A DNA stretch of 64,000 nt from a virus. The translations under genes and the position numbers were made by a program. The first letter of the stretch is position 1. Each line of letters begins with the position of its first letter. This document shows, in pieces, positions 6,664-14,306 of this stretch. The notes under the pieces were generated by a model. The model saw nothing but the letters and a program-made list of their open reading frames with translations. It ran no database searches and was not told the origin of the DNA. The stretch spans positions 1-64,000 of the IMG/VR virus record IMGVR_UViG_3300042890_002721; one strand, 5' to 3'.

Positions 6664-7320
6664 ATGATATTTAGAGTAATATTAATTGCTAATGGTGTCT
6701 ATAAAAAGACTTTACATAAATCTAAAACAAGGGAAACTGCTTTCATAAATTATCATTCGATAAAAGAGAAAAACAACGTGCTTTATCCTAGGAAATTCAT
6801 TAACACTAATGAGATTAAACCAGTTAAATATCAGATATGTGTAACTAAAATAACCGAAGAAGGTGATACATTTAGATTATTAAGGGATGATTACGGTAAA
6901 ACATACACTGAAGAACCTATAGGTGATTGGACTATACTCGCTTCTGATGATTTCGAAGTTGAGGAAACATTTTGGTTATATGGATTTAACCCTAAAGCTG
7001 ATAGACCTAATATTAGTGAAGTAGTTAAAAAGTTAATGATTGGTGCTTATTCCAAAAAAATGGTAAAACAAATAATTGTTGTTTATAATAAGTTAATTAT
7101 CTATAATGAGGACCAATTTGATATGGTTATATGTAAGAACATGGAAGATGCTCAAAGACTTCACCATACGTTAGCTAAGATAGCTAAAAAGCAAAAGATA
7201 AAGAGTCTTTTGTTTATGGGGACAGCTAGTGATGTAATGGTTAGTAGGATGTATGATATTATTGTAGAGGAAACTGGTTGGAATATTATTAAAGTTCGTA
7301 GGACTACTACTAGACCTTAA
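6664..7320 (+). CDS. conserved hypothetical protein, 218 aa
   Basis: A plus-strand gene divergent from dnaJ. The N-terminal half looks beta-rich (RVILIANGVYKKTLHKSKTR) and holds a GDWTIL strand; the C-terminal half is alpha/beta with a predicted Rossmann-like strand (IKSLLFMGTASD). I do not recognise a catalytic motif or a family. Its stop overlaps that of the convergent 72-aa membrane protein by 4 nt. No clear promoter of either class is seen on its strand; the upstream 57 nt are shared with the dnaJ promoter. Confidence 0.65.
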   Translation: MIFRVILIANGVYKKTLHKSKTRETAFINYHSIKEKNNVLYPRKFINTNEIKPVKYQICVTKITEEGDTFRLLRDDYGKTYTEEPIGDWTILASDDFEVEETFWLYGFNPKADRPNISEVVKKLMIGAYSKKMVKQIIVVYNKLIIYNEDQFDMVICKNMEDAQRLHHTLAKIAKKQKIKSLLFMGTASDVMVSRMYDIIVEETGWNIIKVRRTTTRP

Positions 7321-7535
7321 GATTTATCTTTTTTATTACCACTATTAAAGTAGAACCCCAATACCATAGATAAAAGCATTTTAAGCTCATCTTGAATGGT
7401 TTGTCCAGTCATCAAAAGATATACAAAAGACATAACCAAAACGATAGTAACCATATTGGTCATTATGTCTTTCCAAACATGTGATTGTTCTTGAGTCAAT
7501 TGTTTTTCAATAAACCATTTAATAAAATCTTTCAT
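7317..7535 (-). CDS. small membrane protein, holin-like, 72 aa
   Basis: An amphipathic N-terminus (MKDFIKWFIEKQL) precedes a long membrane segment (MVTIVLVMSFVYLLM) and a second one ending GFYFNSGNKKDKS. The ending 'GFYF.S' with a basic tail is a pattern I associate with small phage holins or membrane proteins. A GTATTTAT box lies at 7553-7560. Function is inferred only from topology. Confidence 0.6.
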   Translation of the reverse strand: MKDFIKWFIEKQLTQEQSHVWKDIMTNMVTIVLVMSFVYLLMTGQTIQDELKMLLSMVLGFYFNSGNKKDKS

Positions 7536-7573
7536 CCGAGTATCTATATAACATAAATACCCAGATGTTTTAA

Positions 7574-7762
7574 TTAATTAAATAAAGATTCTAATTTTTT
7601 AACCAATAAATCGATTGTGATATTGTTTCTATCAATTTCTTCTTGTAGGTTTTGTGGGATATTAATTGCGTTTTCAGATTTAATCTTAGAATTGATTCTT
7701 TGTAATCTTTCACTTTCTCTGATACAATCATCATAGACTACTGCTTTTTGTTCATTTGTCAT
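7574..7762 (-). CDS. coiled-coil protein, 62 aa
   Basis: A short, wholly helical protein (residues ~17-60 show heptads of Ile and Leu). An ATG at 7807 would add 15 residues but would overlap the upstream gene by 41 nt, so I take the ATG at 7762, 4 nt past the upstream stop. No known family. Confidence 0.55.
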   Translation of the reverse strand: MTNEQKAVVYDDCIRESERLQRINSKIKSENAINIPQNLQEEIDRNNITIDLLVKKLESLFN

Positions 7763-7766
7763 AATC

Positions 7767-8111
7767 TTAACATTTACATGACCCATCTGGGTTTTGACCA
7801 CATTCACATGGTTTATTTTCTATTAAAATTTCCTCCTCATTTAAACCCATTTCAGCAGCTATTGAGAAGTTAGTTTTAATGTCTTCAATGATTGTATTGA
7901 TTTTATCCATATCAGCCTCTTTAATCATAATTGGGTTGATACATTCAACTCTTTCTTCACCAGTAGTTGGTAGGAAGAAAGCTAATGCGTTAGCATTTTT
8001 TTGGTGTAACATATTATTAACTCCTTCAACAAAAGGTGTTATAATTTCTGTTTGTTTCATCATTTCTAAATCTAGATAAAACACAATAATCAATGGGTAA
8101 GTTTTTTCCAT
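7767..8111 (-). CDS. protein with metallothionein-like Cys tail, 114 aa
   Basis: The first ~85 residues are an alpha/beta domain opening with a hydrophobic strand (YPLIIVFYLDLEMM). The C-terminus ends CECGQNPDGSCKC, four closely spaced cysteines suited to binding a metal ion. I chose the ATG at 8111, just past the neighbour's stop, over an in-frame ATG at 8129. Family unknown; metal binding is inference from the cysteine pattern. Confidence 0.6.
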   Translation of the reverse strand: MEKTYPLIIVFYLDLEMMKQTEIITPFVEGVNNMLHQKNANALAFFLPTTGEERVECINPIMIKEADMDKINTIIEDIKTNFSIAAEMGLNEEEILIENKPCECGQNPDGSCKC

Positions 8112-8115
8112 AATT

Positions 8116-8364
8116 TTAAGCTTGTTCAATTGTTATTTCTTCAATGTAATTTTTGTATTCATCTTTGGTTAATGTAGAAGGGAAAGATGTTAATAAAACC
8201 ATATGGATTCGTTCTCTTTTAGCTTCTTCACCAATTTCAGTAAAAGCTGAAACTCTAATATCACCTTCCATAAGGTATATCAAATATTCACTTATTGTTT
8301 TATTTCTAAAGTTTTGACTAGAATATTTGTCAATCTCTTTAATTATAATCTTTTTATCAATCAT
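8116..8364 (-). CDS. hypothetical protein, 82 aa
   Basis: A helical protein with a charged N-terminus (MIDKKIIIKEIDKY) and no motif I recognise. It is the first of three small genes transcribed leftward (8364 to 7574). A TAACTTTG box lies 34 nt upstream at 8399-8406, but no TTG is found 20 bp further, so the promoter is weaker than others here. Confidence 0.55.
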   Translation of the reverse strand: MIDKKIIIKEIDKYSSQNFRNKTISEYLIYLMEGDIRVSAFTEIGEEAKRERIHMVLLTSFPSTLTKDEYKNYIEEITIEQA

Positions 8365-8398
8365 TTTTTAAATTTAAATACTTCGTTATTTTTATATT

Positions 8399-8406
8399 CA
8401 AAGTTA
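8399..8406 (-). promoter_or_regulatory. -7 box TAACTTTG without -33
   Basis: Matches TAnnTTTG, but the position 20 bp upstream lacks TTG. Confidence 0.35.
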
Positions 8407-8440
8407 CTTAAATTAAACTATAGTGTAAATACTAAAAACA

Positions 8441-8470
8441 AAAAAACCCCATAAATTATGAGGTTTTTTA
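8441..8470 (-). terminator. terminator of the 168-nt RNA
   Basis: An AT-rich stem of about 12 bp (AAAAAACCTCATAA with its complement, one G-U pair) is followed on the minus strand by seven T. It lies directly after the structured RNA at 8473-8640. Confidence 0.75.
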
Positions 8471-8472
8471 AT

Positions 8473-8640
8473 GACTTGTTACAAGATACGGGGGTTTTTA
8501 CTTCTAACCCAGTAGAGAAGTTTGCCAATTTTAAAAGAAAGGTCTTGACAACCTACAGTGGAATCTTTAGGACTCCTTCATTTATGTAGCTATATTTGTT
8601 TTTTTTTTTGGTTGCAGAATGCATCTTTAAAAAACAAGTC
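8473..8640 (-). ncRNA. structured RNA beside Ro60-like gene, candidate Y RNA
   Basis: A 168-nt non-coding stretch lies between two terminators. Its ends pair perfectly (GACTTGTT with AACAAGTC). After an internal loop of 7 and 4 nt the helix resumes (GATGC with GTATC). Inside are a nested hairpin closed by CTACA/TGTAG with GGAGTC/GATTCC at its tip, AGGT/ACCT with a 7-nt loop, and CTTCT/AGAAG. A terminal helix broken by an internal loop is the general plan of Y RNAs, which bind Ro60 proteins, and the Ro60-like gene is immediately upstream on the same strand. The fold is seen in the sequence; the Y-RNA role is inference. No tRNA-like module was convincingly found. Confidence 0.55.
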
Positions 8641-8649
8641 AAATAAAAA

Positions 8650-8675
8650 TGAGTGACCAGTTACCCGACCACCCA
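8650..8675 (-). terminator. terminator of the Ro60-like gene
   Basis: A 9-bp stem with three G-U pairs (TGGGTGGTC with GGTCACTCA) has an 8-nt loop and is followed on the minus strand by TTTTTATTT. It starts 10 nt after the stop codon at 8685. Confidence 0.65.
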
Positions 8676-8684
8676 TTAATAATA

Positions 8685-10112
8685 TTATACTGTAACAGCA
8701 GCGTAACGCTCAGAGTCAATAACACTCAACATCATAGATATTGGAGTCATGTCTTTCCCACCTAACAAATTAGTAAGCAATGCTGGGCTGAACCCAGATA
8801 CCAATGCTGTACCTTCTTTATCGAAACGTACTGGTTTGTTGTTATCACCTCTTGATTGGATGTTCCAATATACCAACTTAGGCATTGTGTACCCAGCTTG
8901 AGCATAAAGAGATTCAACCATATCTTGAGCAGTCCACCCACGAACACTACCACAATTGAATTCCATGTCTGATAACATAAGAATCATTGTTGGCATTTCT
9001 TCTGGTGCAACATTTGACTCAACAGCTTTAGTTAAAAGCATTCTAAACGCTTTTTCAACATTAGTGTCGTACCCAACTGGACCTTGGATTTGTCTGTATC
9101 TCTCAGACAAACTACCTTTAAGGTATTGTAGTGTTGGGTTAGATGTGAACGTGATGAACGCATCTTTGAAGGGACCTTCGTTTCTTTCTGAGATGTATAA
9201 CCCCAAAGAGATTGCTACATCCATACAAGTTACGTTAGCATTTTGACCAGCTGGAGAACCCATTGACCCAGAAACGTCTACCATTGGTAAAAGTCTCTCG
9301 TTGTTACCTTCCATGTAGTTAGGCAAAGCATCCCATTGTACGTTAGCACCTTTGGTATTACCAGTCTTCATGTTTTTAACGATGTCGTATGGGTATACTG
9401 CACCAGCATTGATTTTAGCTTCACCTTTCTCAACACTTGTCAAGTAAGCTTGGAAACGCTCTAAATCATTTTTAGAGAAAGCTTTCATTAAATCACTCAT
9501 TGCTTTTGAAGGCAATTTAGAGTAATCGATTTTAGAGAATTCTCTAGAACACATTAATTGCTCAACAGTGTTAGAGTTTTCAACTAATAACTTACGGTAC
9601 TCTTTTGGAGATAAACCTAAGTGTTTTCTAAGTGCAGACGCTTGTCTTTTCTTATCACGATTACCAACATTTGGACGTGGCATCCATTTAGCACAAAGAC
9701 CATTTTTATCAGCTAAACCAGTAGCTATTAATGATAATGCTTGGTTTTCCAATGGGGTACCAACCAACACTAAAAGGTCATCCCATCTACCGTATTCAGC
9801 AAATAAACCTAAGTTTTTTGCAAGAGTTTCAGTACGATTTTCAGCCAAATAAGTAACGATATCTCTAAAGATTTGTCTTTCACCAGCACCACCACGTACA
9901 TCACGAGCCCAAAATAACAAACGCATAGCTGTTAATTGATTTTCACCAAAAGCTTTCGTAAATGCATTTATAAGACGAGTCTTATCTTGACCTCTCATCG
10001 CACCAATTTGGAAGAACAAGTCAACACAAAGGTTTAAAGATGATGAATTAGTTACCATACCGTTTTCAGTATAAGAATTTTTTGTTTGCATAGCTTTTAA
10101 TAATGTACTCAT
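8685..10112 (-). CDS. Ro60-like protein (DUF2828: TROVE-like plus vWA), 475 aa
   Basis: The N-terminal ~260 residues are helical repeats typical of DUF2828/TROVE proteins (FWARDVRGGAGERQIFRD; ALRKHLGLSPKEYRKLL). The C-terminal ~200 residues form a von Willebrand A domain with an intact metal site, DVSGSM near residue 277, and a later LSDMEFN strand. Ro60 proteins of this architecture form a ring that binds misfolded RNA and Y RNA. DUF2828 itself has no proven biochemical role. The gene has its own promoter (10141-10171) and terminator, and a structured RNA follows it. Codon use is somewhat richer in C and G than its neighbours, which hints at separate acquisition. Confidence 0.85.
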   Translation of the reverse strand: MSTLLKAMQTKNSYTENGMVTNSSSLNLCVDLFFQIGAMRGQDKTRLINAFTKAFGENQLTAMRLLFWARDVRGGAGERQIFRDIVTYLAENRTETLAKNLGLFAEYGRWDDLLVLVGTPLENQALSLIATGLADKNGLCAKWMPRPNVGNRDKKRQASALRKHLGLSPKEYRKLLVENSNTVEQLMCSREFSKIDYSKLPSKAMSDLMKAFSKNDLERFQAYLTSVEKGEAKINAGAVYPYDIVKNMKTGNTKGANVQWDALPNYMEGNNERLLPMVDVSGSMGSPAGQNANVTCMDVAISLGLYISERNEGPFKDAFITFTSNPTLQYLKGSLSERYRQIQGPVGYDTNVEKAFRMLLTKAVESNVAPEEMPTMILMLSDMEFNCGSVRGWTAQDMVESLYAQAGYTMPKLVYWNIQSRGDNNKPVRFDKEGTALVSGFSPALLTNLLGGKDMTPISMMLSVIDSERYAAVTV

Positions 10113-10140
10113 GATTTTTATATTTTTAAGATTAATATTG

Positions 10141-10171
10141 CAAAGTTACCATTTTTTTTGACTCGTGTCAA
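10141..10171 (-). promoter_or_regulatory. Bacteroidetes-type promoter of the Ro60-like gene
   Basis: TTG (10169-10171) within CTTGAC, 20 bp, TAACTTTG (10141-10148), 28 nt before the ATG. Confidence 0.75.
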
Positions 10172-10224
10172 GTTTTTTTGTTTATTTTTTTAAATTATTT
10201 TTTAAGTGACTGAAATATAGTTAC

Positions 10225-10749
10225 TTATAACTTAGTAAACCAAGCTTTAAATTTAGTACTAGTATCATATAAGTTTACAAATTCAACACCAATAATTTGT
10301 GAACCACTAGCAAAACCTAAACCTAATTGGTCAGTACTACAGTGCATGTAGTTAACTGGCATAAGTGGTTTAAATGTTAATGTCATATTATTTTGTGCTG
10401 AATATAATGTATATGAAGCACTGTTTGTTGTATCTGAACCAATATAATATTTGATATTAGTTACAAAGTGTAATGTATCATACATTATTGTTGTCCCAAA
10501 ACCGTTCATAATCTTTGTTAATAACCAAGTTGTACCAACTAAATCATTTGTTTGTGTTCCACTAGTCCAATTTGGTAATGTACCACCATTGGTATATTGA
10601 TTTTGCCAATTAGTAGTGTCAACACTTGTTGGTGGAACATACGGTGCTGGGTTATTTTTTTTACAACCAGTAACTGTAAACATTATTAACACTGTTGTTA
10701 TAATACCTAACAAAAAAGCAATGTTTTTATAAATTTTAAAATCTTTCAT
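10225..10749 (-). CDS. putative lipoprotein, 174 aa
   Basis: An N-terminal signal (KNIAFLLGIITTVLIMFTVTGC) carries a lipobox with Cys at about residue 29, followed by KKNN and a Pro/Thr-rich linker. The remaining domain begins GTTWLLTKI and is beta-rich, in the manner of small Bacteroidetes lipocalin-like lipoproteins. It would be exported and lipid-anchored in infected cells. Phage lipoproteins often alter the surface to exclude other phages; that role is a guess here. Own promoter at 10766-10796. Confidence 0.75.
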   Translation of the reverse strand: MKDFKIYKNIAFLLGIITTVLIMFTVTGCKKNNPAPYVPPTSVDTTNWQNQYTNGGTLPNWTSGTQTNDLVGTTWLLTKIMNGFGTTIMYDTLHFVTNIKYYIGSDTTNSASYTLYSAQNNMTLTFKPLMPVNYMHCSTDQLGLGFASGSQIIGVEFVNLYDTSTKFKAWFTKL

Positions 10750-10765
10750 ATTTTCTTATTTTTAA

Positions 10766-10796
10766 CAAAGGTAAACATAATATTTTGATTTACCAA
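10766..10796 (-). promoter_or_regulatory. Bacteroidetes-type promoter of the lipoprotein gene
   Basis: TTG (10794-10796), 20 bp, TACCTTTG (10766-10773), 16 nt before the ATG. Confidence 0.7.
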
Positions 10797-10797
10797 A

Positions 10798-11406
10798 TTA
10801 TTTAACAAAATTTTTCACATATTGTTTCCTATGGTATTTATTCGAACTATATTCTTTTAATGCTGAGATATGGTCTGGTGTTAAATAACCCTTATTTGAT
10901 GACCAATTATATTCTGGGTGTAGTTCATGTAATTTAACCATATAAGCATCACGTCTAACCTTAGCTACTATAGCTGCCGCTGCAATGCATATGTATGTAT
11001 CATCACCTTTAGGTACTAAATCAACACTAGCATTATTCACACCATTATATGGTTCCCAAACTGTACCATCAACAAGAATGTATTCTGGTTTAACCGCTAA
11101 TTCATCTAAACATTTTCGCATAGACTTAAATGTAGCTGGATTTATACCTAACTCATCAATACTAGTAACAGACCCAGCGTTACATGTAATGGCTATAGCG
11201 TTAGTTAATATTAATTCGTAGGCATTGAGTCTCTGTTTCTCTGAAAGCTTCTTAGAGTCTCTTATAAGCTCTGATTTGAAACCTTTAGGCATAATGACCG
11301 CAGCCGTAACTACTGGACCAGCACCACAACCCCTACCAACTTCATCTAAACCAACTACATATTGGTATTCACCGAAGTCTTCAAGAATCTTTTTCTGTTT
11401 TGCCAT
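10798..11406 (-). CDS. rnhB: ribonuclease HII, 202 aa
   Basis: Cleaves RNA in RNA-DNA hybrids and single ribonucleotides in DNA, so it can remove replication primers. The four metal-binding acids are visible: Asp21 and Glu22 in GLDEVGRG, Asp113 in YILVDG and Asp153 in AKVRRDAYM. DSKKLS (50-55) and the C-terminal SNKGYLTPDH are family signatures. Length is normal for bacterial RNase HII. It overlaps the upstream membrane protein gene by 26 nt. T4 uses an unrelated RNase H, so this is a cellular-type replacement. Confidence 0.95.
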   Translation of the reverse strand: MAKQKKILEDFGEYQYVVGLDEVGRGCGAGPVVTAAVIMPKGFKSELIRDSKKLSEKQRLNAYELILTNAIAITCNAGSVTSIDELGINPATFKSMRKCLDELAVKPEYILVDGTVWEPYNGVNNASVDLVPKGDDTYICIAAAAIVAKVRRDAYMVKLHELHPEYNWSSNKGYLTPDHISALKEYSSNKYHRKQYVKNFVK

Positions 11407-11647
11407 TTTTTATTTTTTTAAAGTAATCGTATAAAGCCCACATTGAGATAAGTGTCCAAGTAGCTTCAAGAATTATAAATGGTTCATATTGAATCATACA
11501 AGATGCTGTGCATGCAAGAATACCACCAATGATATTAAGAATAATATATAATGGATGGTCATTATCTAATCTATCTAGAATATTTAAGAGGAAAGCGAAT
11601 AGCATTAAAACCACACCAGCTGAACCTATCATATCGCTTATTGTCAT
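11381..11647 (-). CDS. CBU_0592-like membrane protein, 88 aa
   Basis: Three hydrophobic segments (IGSAGVVLMLFAFLLNIL; YIILNIIGGILACTASCM; FIILEATWTLISMWALYDYF), with the N..G in the second and the conserved Trp in the third. This is the pattern of the CBU_0592 family of small bacterial membrane proteins, whose function is unknown. It overlaps the start of rnhB, so the two are probably co-translated. Confidence 0.65.
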   Translation of the reverse strand: MTISDMIGSAGVVLMLFAFLLNILDRLDNDHPLYIILNIIGGILACTASCMIQYEPFIILEATWTLISMWALYDYFKKIKNGKTEKDS

Positions 11648-11660
11648 AATAATTTTTTAA

Positions 11661-11691
11661 CAAATGTACGATATATATTTTAATTAAACAA
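11661..11691 (-). promoter_or_regulatory. Bacteroidetes-type promoter before the CBU_0592-like/rnhB pair
   Basis: TTG (11689-11691), 20 bp, TACATTTG (11661-11668), 13 nt before the ATG at 11647. Confidence 0.75.
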
Positions 11692-11692
11692 A

Positions 11693-11923
11693 TTATTCTT
11701 GTGGTTTTTTACTTATTTTAACTAAAATACCATGTATAACCACTTCAAATTCATCTGTTGGGTCGAATTGTAAGTATTGTGGGTTAGTTTTATAAAAAAC
11801 TTCTTTATTTAATTTATTATGAGTATCTTCATCCAATACATAATGCATTGTTAAACCCAATTTATTTATTTTTTCGCTTACAGCCATTTCAGTAATGGTT
11901 TGTATTAATTCATCACATGTCAT
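11693..11923 (-). CDS. hypothetical protein, 76 aa
   Basis: A compact alpha/beta protein with a helical start (CDELIQTITEMAVSEKI) and a strand-rich end (EFEVVIHGILVKISKK). No family recognised. The next gene's stop is 1 nt upstream, so it sits in an operon with the Nudix gene. Confidence 0.55.
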   Translation of the reverse strand: MTCDELIQTITEMAVSEKINKLGLTMHYVLDEDTHNKLNKEVFYKTNPQYLQFDPTDEFEVVIHGILVKISKKPQE

Positions 11924-11924
11924 A

Positions 11925-12146
11925 TTAAAACTTTGTAAAAATATTTTTAATTATTATGGCTAATTTTTGGTACCAAGTTTTTTTTATAATTTTAACCTTA
12001 CTAGGATTTGATTTAATATCTTTACCTAAACCAGTTTTTAATTCATTTATAAATGTAACTTTTACTTTAGCAGTTTTATACATATCTAAAAGTTTTTCTC
12101 TTTCAGCACCTTCAATTTCTATATCTATAATGTTTTTTTTACTCAT
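11925..12146 (-). CDS. hypothetical basic protein, 73 aa
   Basis: Starts MSKKNIIDIEIEGAERE, then a lysine-rich helix and a hydrophobic, basic C-terminal helix (QKLAIIIKNIFTKF) that could lie on the membrane. The ATG at 12146 is chosen over one at 12158; it overlaps the Nudix gene's 3' end by 8 nt. Function unknown. Confidence 0.5.
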   Translation of the reverse strand: MSKKNIIDIEIEGAEREKLLDMYKTAKVKVTFINELKTGLGKDIKSNPSKVKIIKKTWYQKLAIIIKNIFTKF

Positions 12147-12579
12147 ATATATTGGCAATTTTTTCAGCTAAGCCTTTGTATAATGGGCTTGGTAGATTAT
12201 CTTTTGAAAACCAACCGTAGTTTAAGTTCTCATGGTCCAATATAGGTTTAAATTCTCGATTAGTAAACCCTTCAAAGTAATGAAATTCTCTATTTTTATT
12301 AGGTATGTGTTCAATATTTATTTTTTTGAATGTAATATCATTTGTTTTAATAAATAATTCCTCATATATTTCTCGTTTGATTCCATCGATTATATTTTCA
12401 CCTTCATCAATACCACCAGACATAAGAGACCATATTGGTGTTGTATCATTTCGTAATAATAGAAAAACTCTATCAGTTGTTTCACATTTAAGTAAAACAC
12501 CACCAATTACTTGTTTTTCATCATTATCATTCATTAGTCTTTGGTTTAATACTTCCCTTATATATTTTTTAGTTATCAT
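12139..12579 (-). CDS. Nudix hydrolase, 146 aa
   Basis: A complete Nudix box, G-x5-E-x7-REIYEE, occupies roughly residues 55-77 after the strand WSLMSGG. Nudix enzymes hydrolyse nucleoside diphosphates linked to another group, such as oxidised dNTPs, NAD derivatives, mRNA caps or alarmones. The sequence does not show the substrate. T4 has an unrelated-context Nudix protein, NudE.1. It lies upstream of two small genes in the same leftward operon. An ATATTTATTATAAAT sequence precedes the start and may be a variant late box. Confidence 0.85.
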   Translation of the reverse strand: MITKKYIREVLNQRLMNDNDEKQVIGGVLLKCETTDRVFLLLRNDTTPIWSLMSGGIDEGENIIDGIKREIYEELFIKTNDITFKKINIEHIPNKNREFHYFEGFTNREFKPILDHENLNYGWFSKDNLPSPLYKGLAEKIANIYE

Positions 12580-12631
12580 AACTTTTATACACTTATTTAT
12601 AATAAATATTTACTATTAATATTAGAATCCA

Positions 12632-12639
12632 TATATTTG
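12632..12639 (+). promoter_or_regulatory. -7 box TATATTTG before a plus-strand gene
   Basis: Matches TAnnTTTG, 11 nt before ATG 12651. The -33 position reads TTT, not TTG. Confidence 0.4.
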
Positions 12640-12650
12640 AATAAAAACTT

Positions 12651-12992
12651 ATGATTTCATTAACATTTATTTTGATTTGTTACGGAGCATGTAACAATAT
12701 GATTTACGGCTCAGTATTTGAAGGGTTTAGAAAGTTTATGTCTAGATTCGGGACAAGCGGTTATAGCTTGCATAAATTATTCACATGTTTTATGTGTCTT
12801 GGAACTTGGATGGGTTTTGCATTATCATTGATAATGGCACATTTCGGTTTTGAACATTTAACACCAATGGGTGCTTTAGGTATAACAAATTTAGGATTGT
12901 TAGTATTCTTAAATGGATTGTTGAGTGGTGGTGGTGTATGGTTAACTCACACACTACAAGAAGCCCTAGAACGAGCGTTCAATAAAGAGTAA
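12651..12992 (+). CDS. membrane protein with CxxC, 113 aa
   Basis: A plus-strand gene. Hydrophobic segments lie at the N-terminus (ISLTFILICYGAC), around WMGFALSLIMAHFGF and around LGLLVFLNGLLS. FTCFMCLGTWMG carries a Cys-x-x-Cys before the second segment, as in DUF1360-like membrane proteins of phages and firmicutes. Function unknown; the cysteines could be redox-active or bind metal. A terminator follows at 13018-13042. Confidence 0.65.
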   Translation: MISLTFILICYGACNNMIYGSVFEGFRKFMSRFGTSGYSLHKLFTCFMCLGTWMGFALSLIMAHFGFEHLTPMGALGITNLGLLVFLNGLLSGGGVWLTHTLQEALERAFNKE

Positions 12993-13017
12993 TAATATTT
13001 CGCTTTTTACTAAATAT

Positions 13018-13042
13018 AGCTCCTTATAGGGGCTTTATTTTT
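13018..13042 (+). terminator. terminator of the CxxC membrane gene
   Basis: AGCTCC and GGGGCT form a 6-bp stem with a 5-nt loop, followed by TTATTTTT. Confidence 0.65.
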
Positions 13043-13235
13043 GCTCTTCAGTTTCGTCTTGGTCGATGATTCTAAATCTAAGCAAAGGTTTACCGTTTAT
13101 GGTTATTTCACCCTTATCGTTTTCACCGATTTCTTTAACCTTTATCTTTTTATTCTTAAACTTACCACCAAGAATAGTATCACCAACGTTGATATCAATG
13201 CTTATAGCTTCATTAAATAGATTAGTTAATTTCAT
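13035..13235 (-). CDS. conserved small phage protein, 66 aa
   Basis: Starts MKLTNLFNEAISIDINVGD and continues with short strands (KKIKVKEIG, GEITINGKPLLRFRI), an SH3-like pattern. Similar small proteins starting MKLT(N/D)L.NEA occur in large phages as probable virion or operon-linked proteins. The ATG at 13235, 3 nt from a TATTTATA box, is preferred over one at 13271, which lies inside the upstream terminator. Confidence 0.6.
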   Translation of the reverse strand: MKLTNLFNEAISIDINVGDTILGGKFKNKKIKVKEIGENDKGEITINGKPLLRFRIIDQDETEEQK

Positions 13236-13238
13236 ATT

Positions 13239-13246
13239 TATAAATA
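13239..13246 (-). promoter_or_regulatory. TATTTATA box
   Basis: Coding-strand TATTTATA, 3 nt before the ATG at 13235. Confidence 0.4.
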
Positions 13247-13259
13247 TCATATAAAACAA

Positions 13260-13284
13260 AAAAGAGGCCACTTAAGCCTCTTTT
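13260..13284 (-). terminator. terminator after the 259-aa gene
   Basis: AAAGAGGC pairs with GCCTCTTT around a 7-nt loop with T-rich flanks on both sides; it lies 5 nt past the stop at 13289. Confidence 0.8.
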
Positions 13285-13288
13285 TATT

Positions 13289-14068
13289 TTAGTATCCTTT
13301 TGAATCTATGCATTTTCCGCACGCTTCATCTAGTCCACAATCACAATCGGTTTCATATTCATTTTCTGTTACCATCATTTCAACTTTTTTTCTTGGTGGT
13401 AATTCAACCTTCTTTGACATGTTTTTATTAGTTTTATTCTTTTTAGATTCTATTGCTCTCATATTTCTTTCAGCTCTAGCTTCTTCTTCGATTAATTCTA
13501 ATTCCTCATCTGTCATTTCAATTGGTGTTCCATTTTCATCAACATATGGAAGTGGGGTGTGTTTATCCGTTGGTGGAATATATTCATCCACATCGTCTTC
13601 ATACTCCTCTTCAAATGTTGGTTGTGGTGTTGATATTGGTTCATAGTTGATAGTCTCATCCATTTCATCATCAATATCAATATCAAAATCATTTAAGTTT
13701 GGTACTAATTCTTCATCACTAAAAGTAAAATTAAGTCTTTGTAGTTTTATTAAACTATTTTTCTTAAATACTTCTTTAAGTTCATTAACTTTAGTACGTA
13801 ACAAATCATGTTTCTTTTCTCTCTCAAGATTTAACTTGATTGTCTTATCAACATAACTTAACAACTCATCTAACCCTACACCTTTTACTTCACTAAAAAT
13901 CATATAATAGTTAAGTCCATCATCACCTTTAACTTTTTTAATACTAGAATCTTCTGGAACAGTCCAACCATCTTTGAATACAACATCAACAAGAGCTGTA
14001 CCTTCTAAGTATCTAATACCTATAACGTAAGGTTGTAGTGAATCTAATGTTTTTTGTATATTTGACAT
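13289..14068 (-). CDS. conserved hypothetical protein with Cys cluster, 259 aa
   Basis: The N-terminal ~120 residues form an alpha/beta domain (VIGIRYLEGTALVDVVFKDGW) with a helical region. Residues ~125-180 are very acidic and probably disordered. A lysine-rich stretch follows, and the C-terminus has five cysteines (CDCGLDEACGKC) that could bind a metal ion. I have the impression of relatives in other large phages with the same acidic middle and Cys tail, but no function is known. Confidence 0.6.
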   Translation of the reverse strand: MSNIQKTLDSLQPYVIGIRYLEGTALVDVVFKDGWTVPEDSSIKKVKGDDGLNYYMIFSEVKGVGLDELLSYVDKTIKLNLEREKKHDLLRTKVNELKEVFKKNSLIKLQRLNFTFSDEELVPNLNDFDIDIDDEMDETINYEPISTPQPTFEEEYEDDVDEYIPPTDKHTPLPYVDENGTPIEMTDEELELIEEEARAERNMRAIESKKNKTNKNMSKKVELPPRKKVEMMVTENEYETDCDCGLDEACGKCIDSKGY

Positions 14069-14082
14069 AGGTTATAATTTAG

Positions 14083-14295
14083 TTATAAAGTTATACCAGT
14101 GAATATCACTGTTATAACATATGAAATAGCTATACTTAATAAAATTAATGATGTATTTGAAACTCTGTATTTGTTTGGTTCTTCTTCTGTGGATGTCAAT
14201 AAAGCTTGAATAAAGTAATAACCATGTCTTATCGTTTTTAACAACGACATAAAAAACAATATCATCAATATCTTATTAAGTATAACTACAATCAT
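14083..14295 (-). CDS. small membrane protein, 70 aa
   Basis: Two membrane segments: MIVVILNKILMILFFMSLL at the start and SLILLSIAISYVITVIF near the end, separated by a short soluble loop. Function unknown. It lies between the Hc1 gene and the 259-aa gene with 11-14 nt spacing. Confidence 0.55.
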   Translation of the reverse strand: MIVVILNKILMILFFMSLLKTIRHGYYFIQALLTSTEEEPNKYRVSNTSLILLSIAISYVITVIFTGITL

Positions 14296-14306
14296 ATTTT
14301 TTATTA

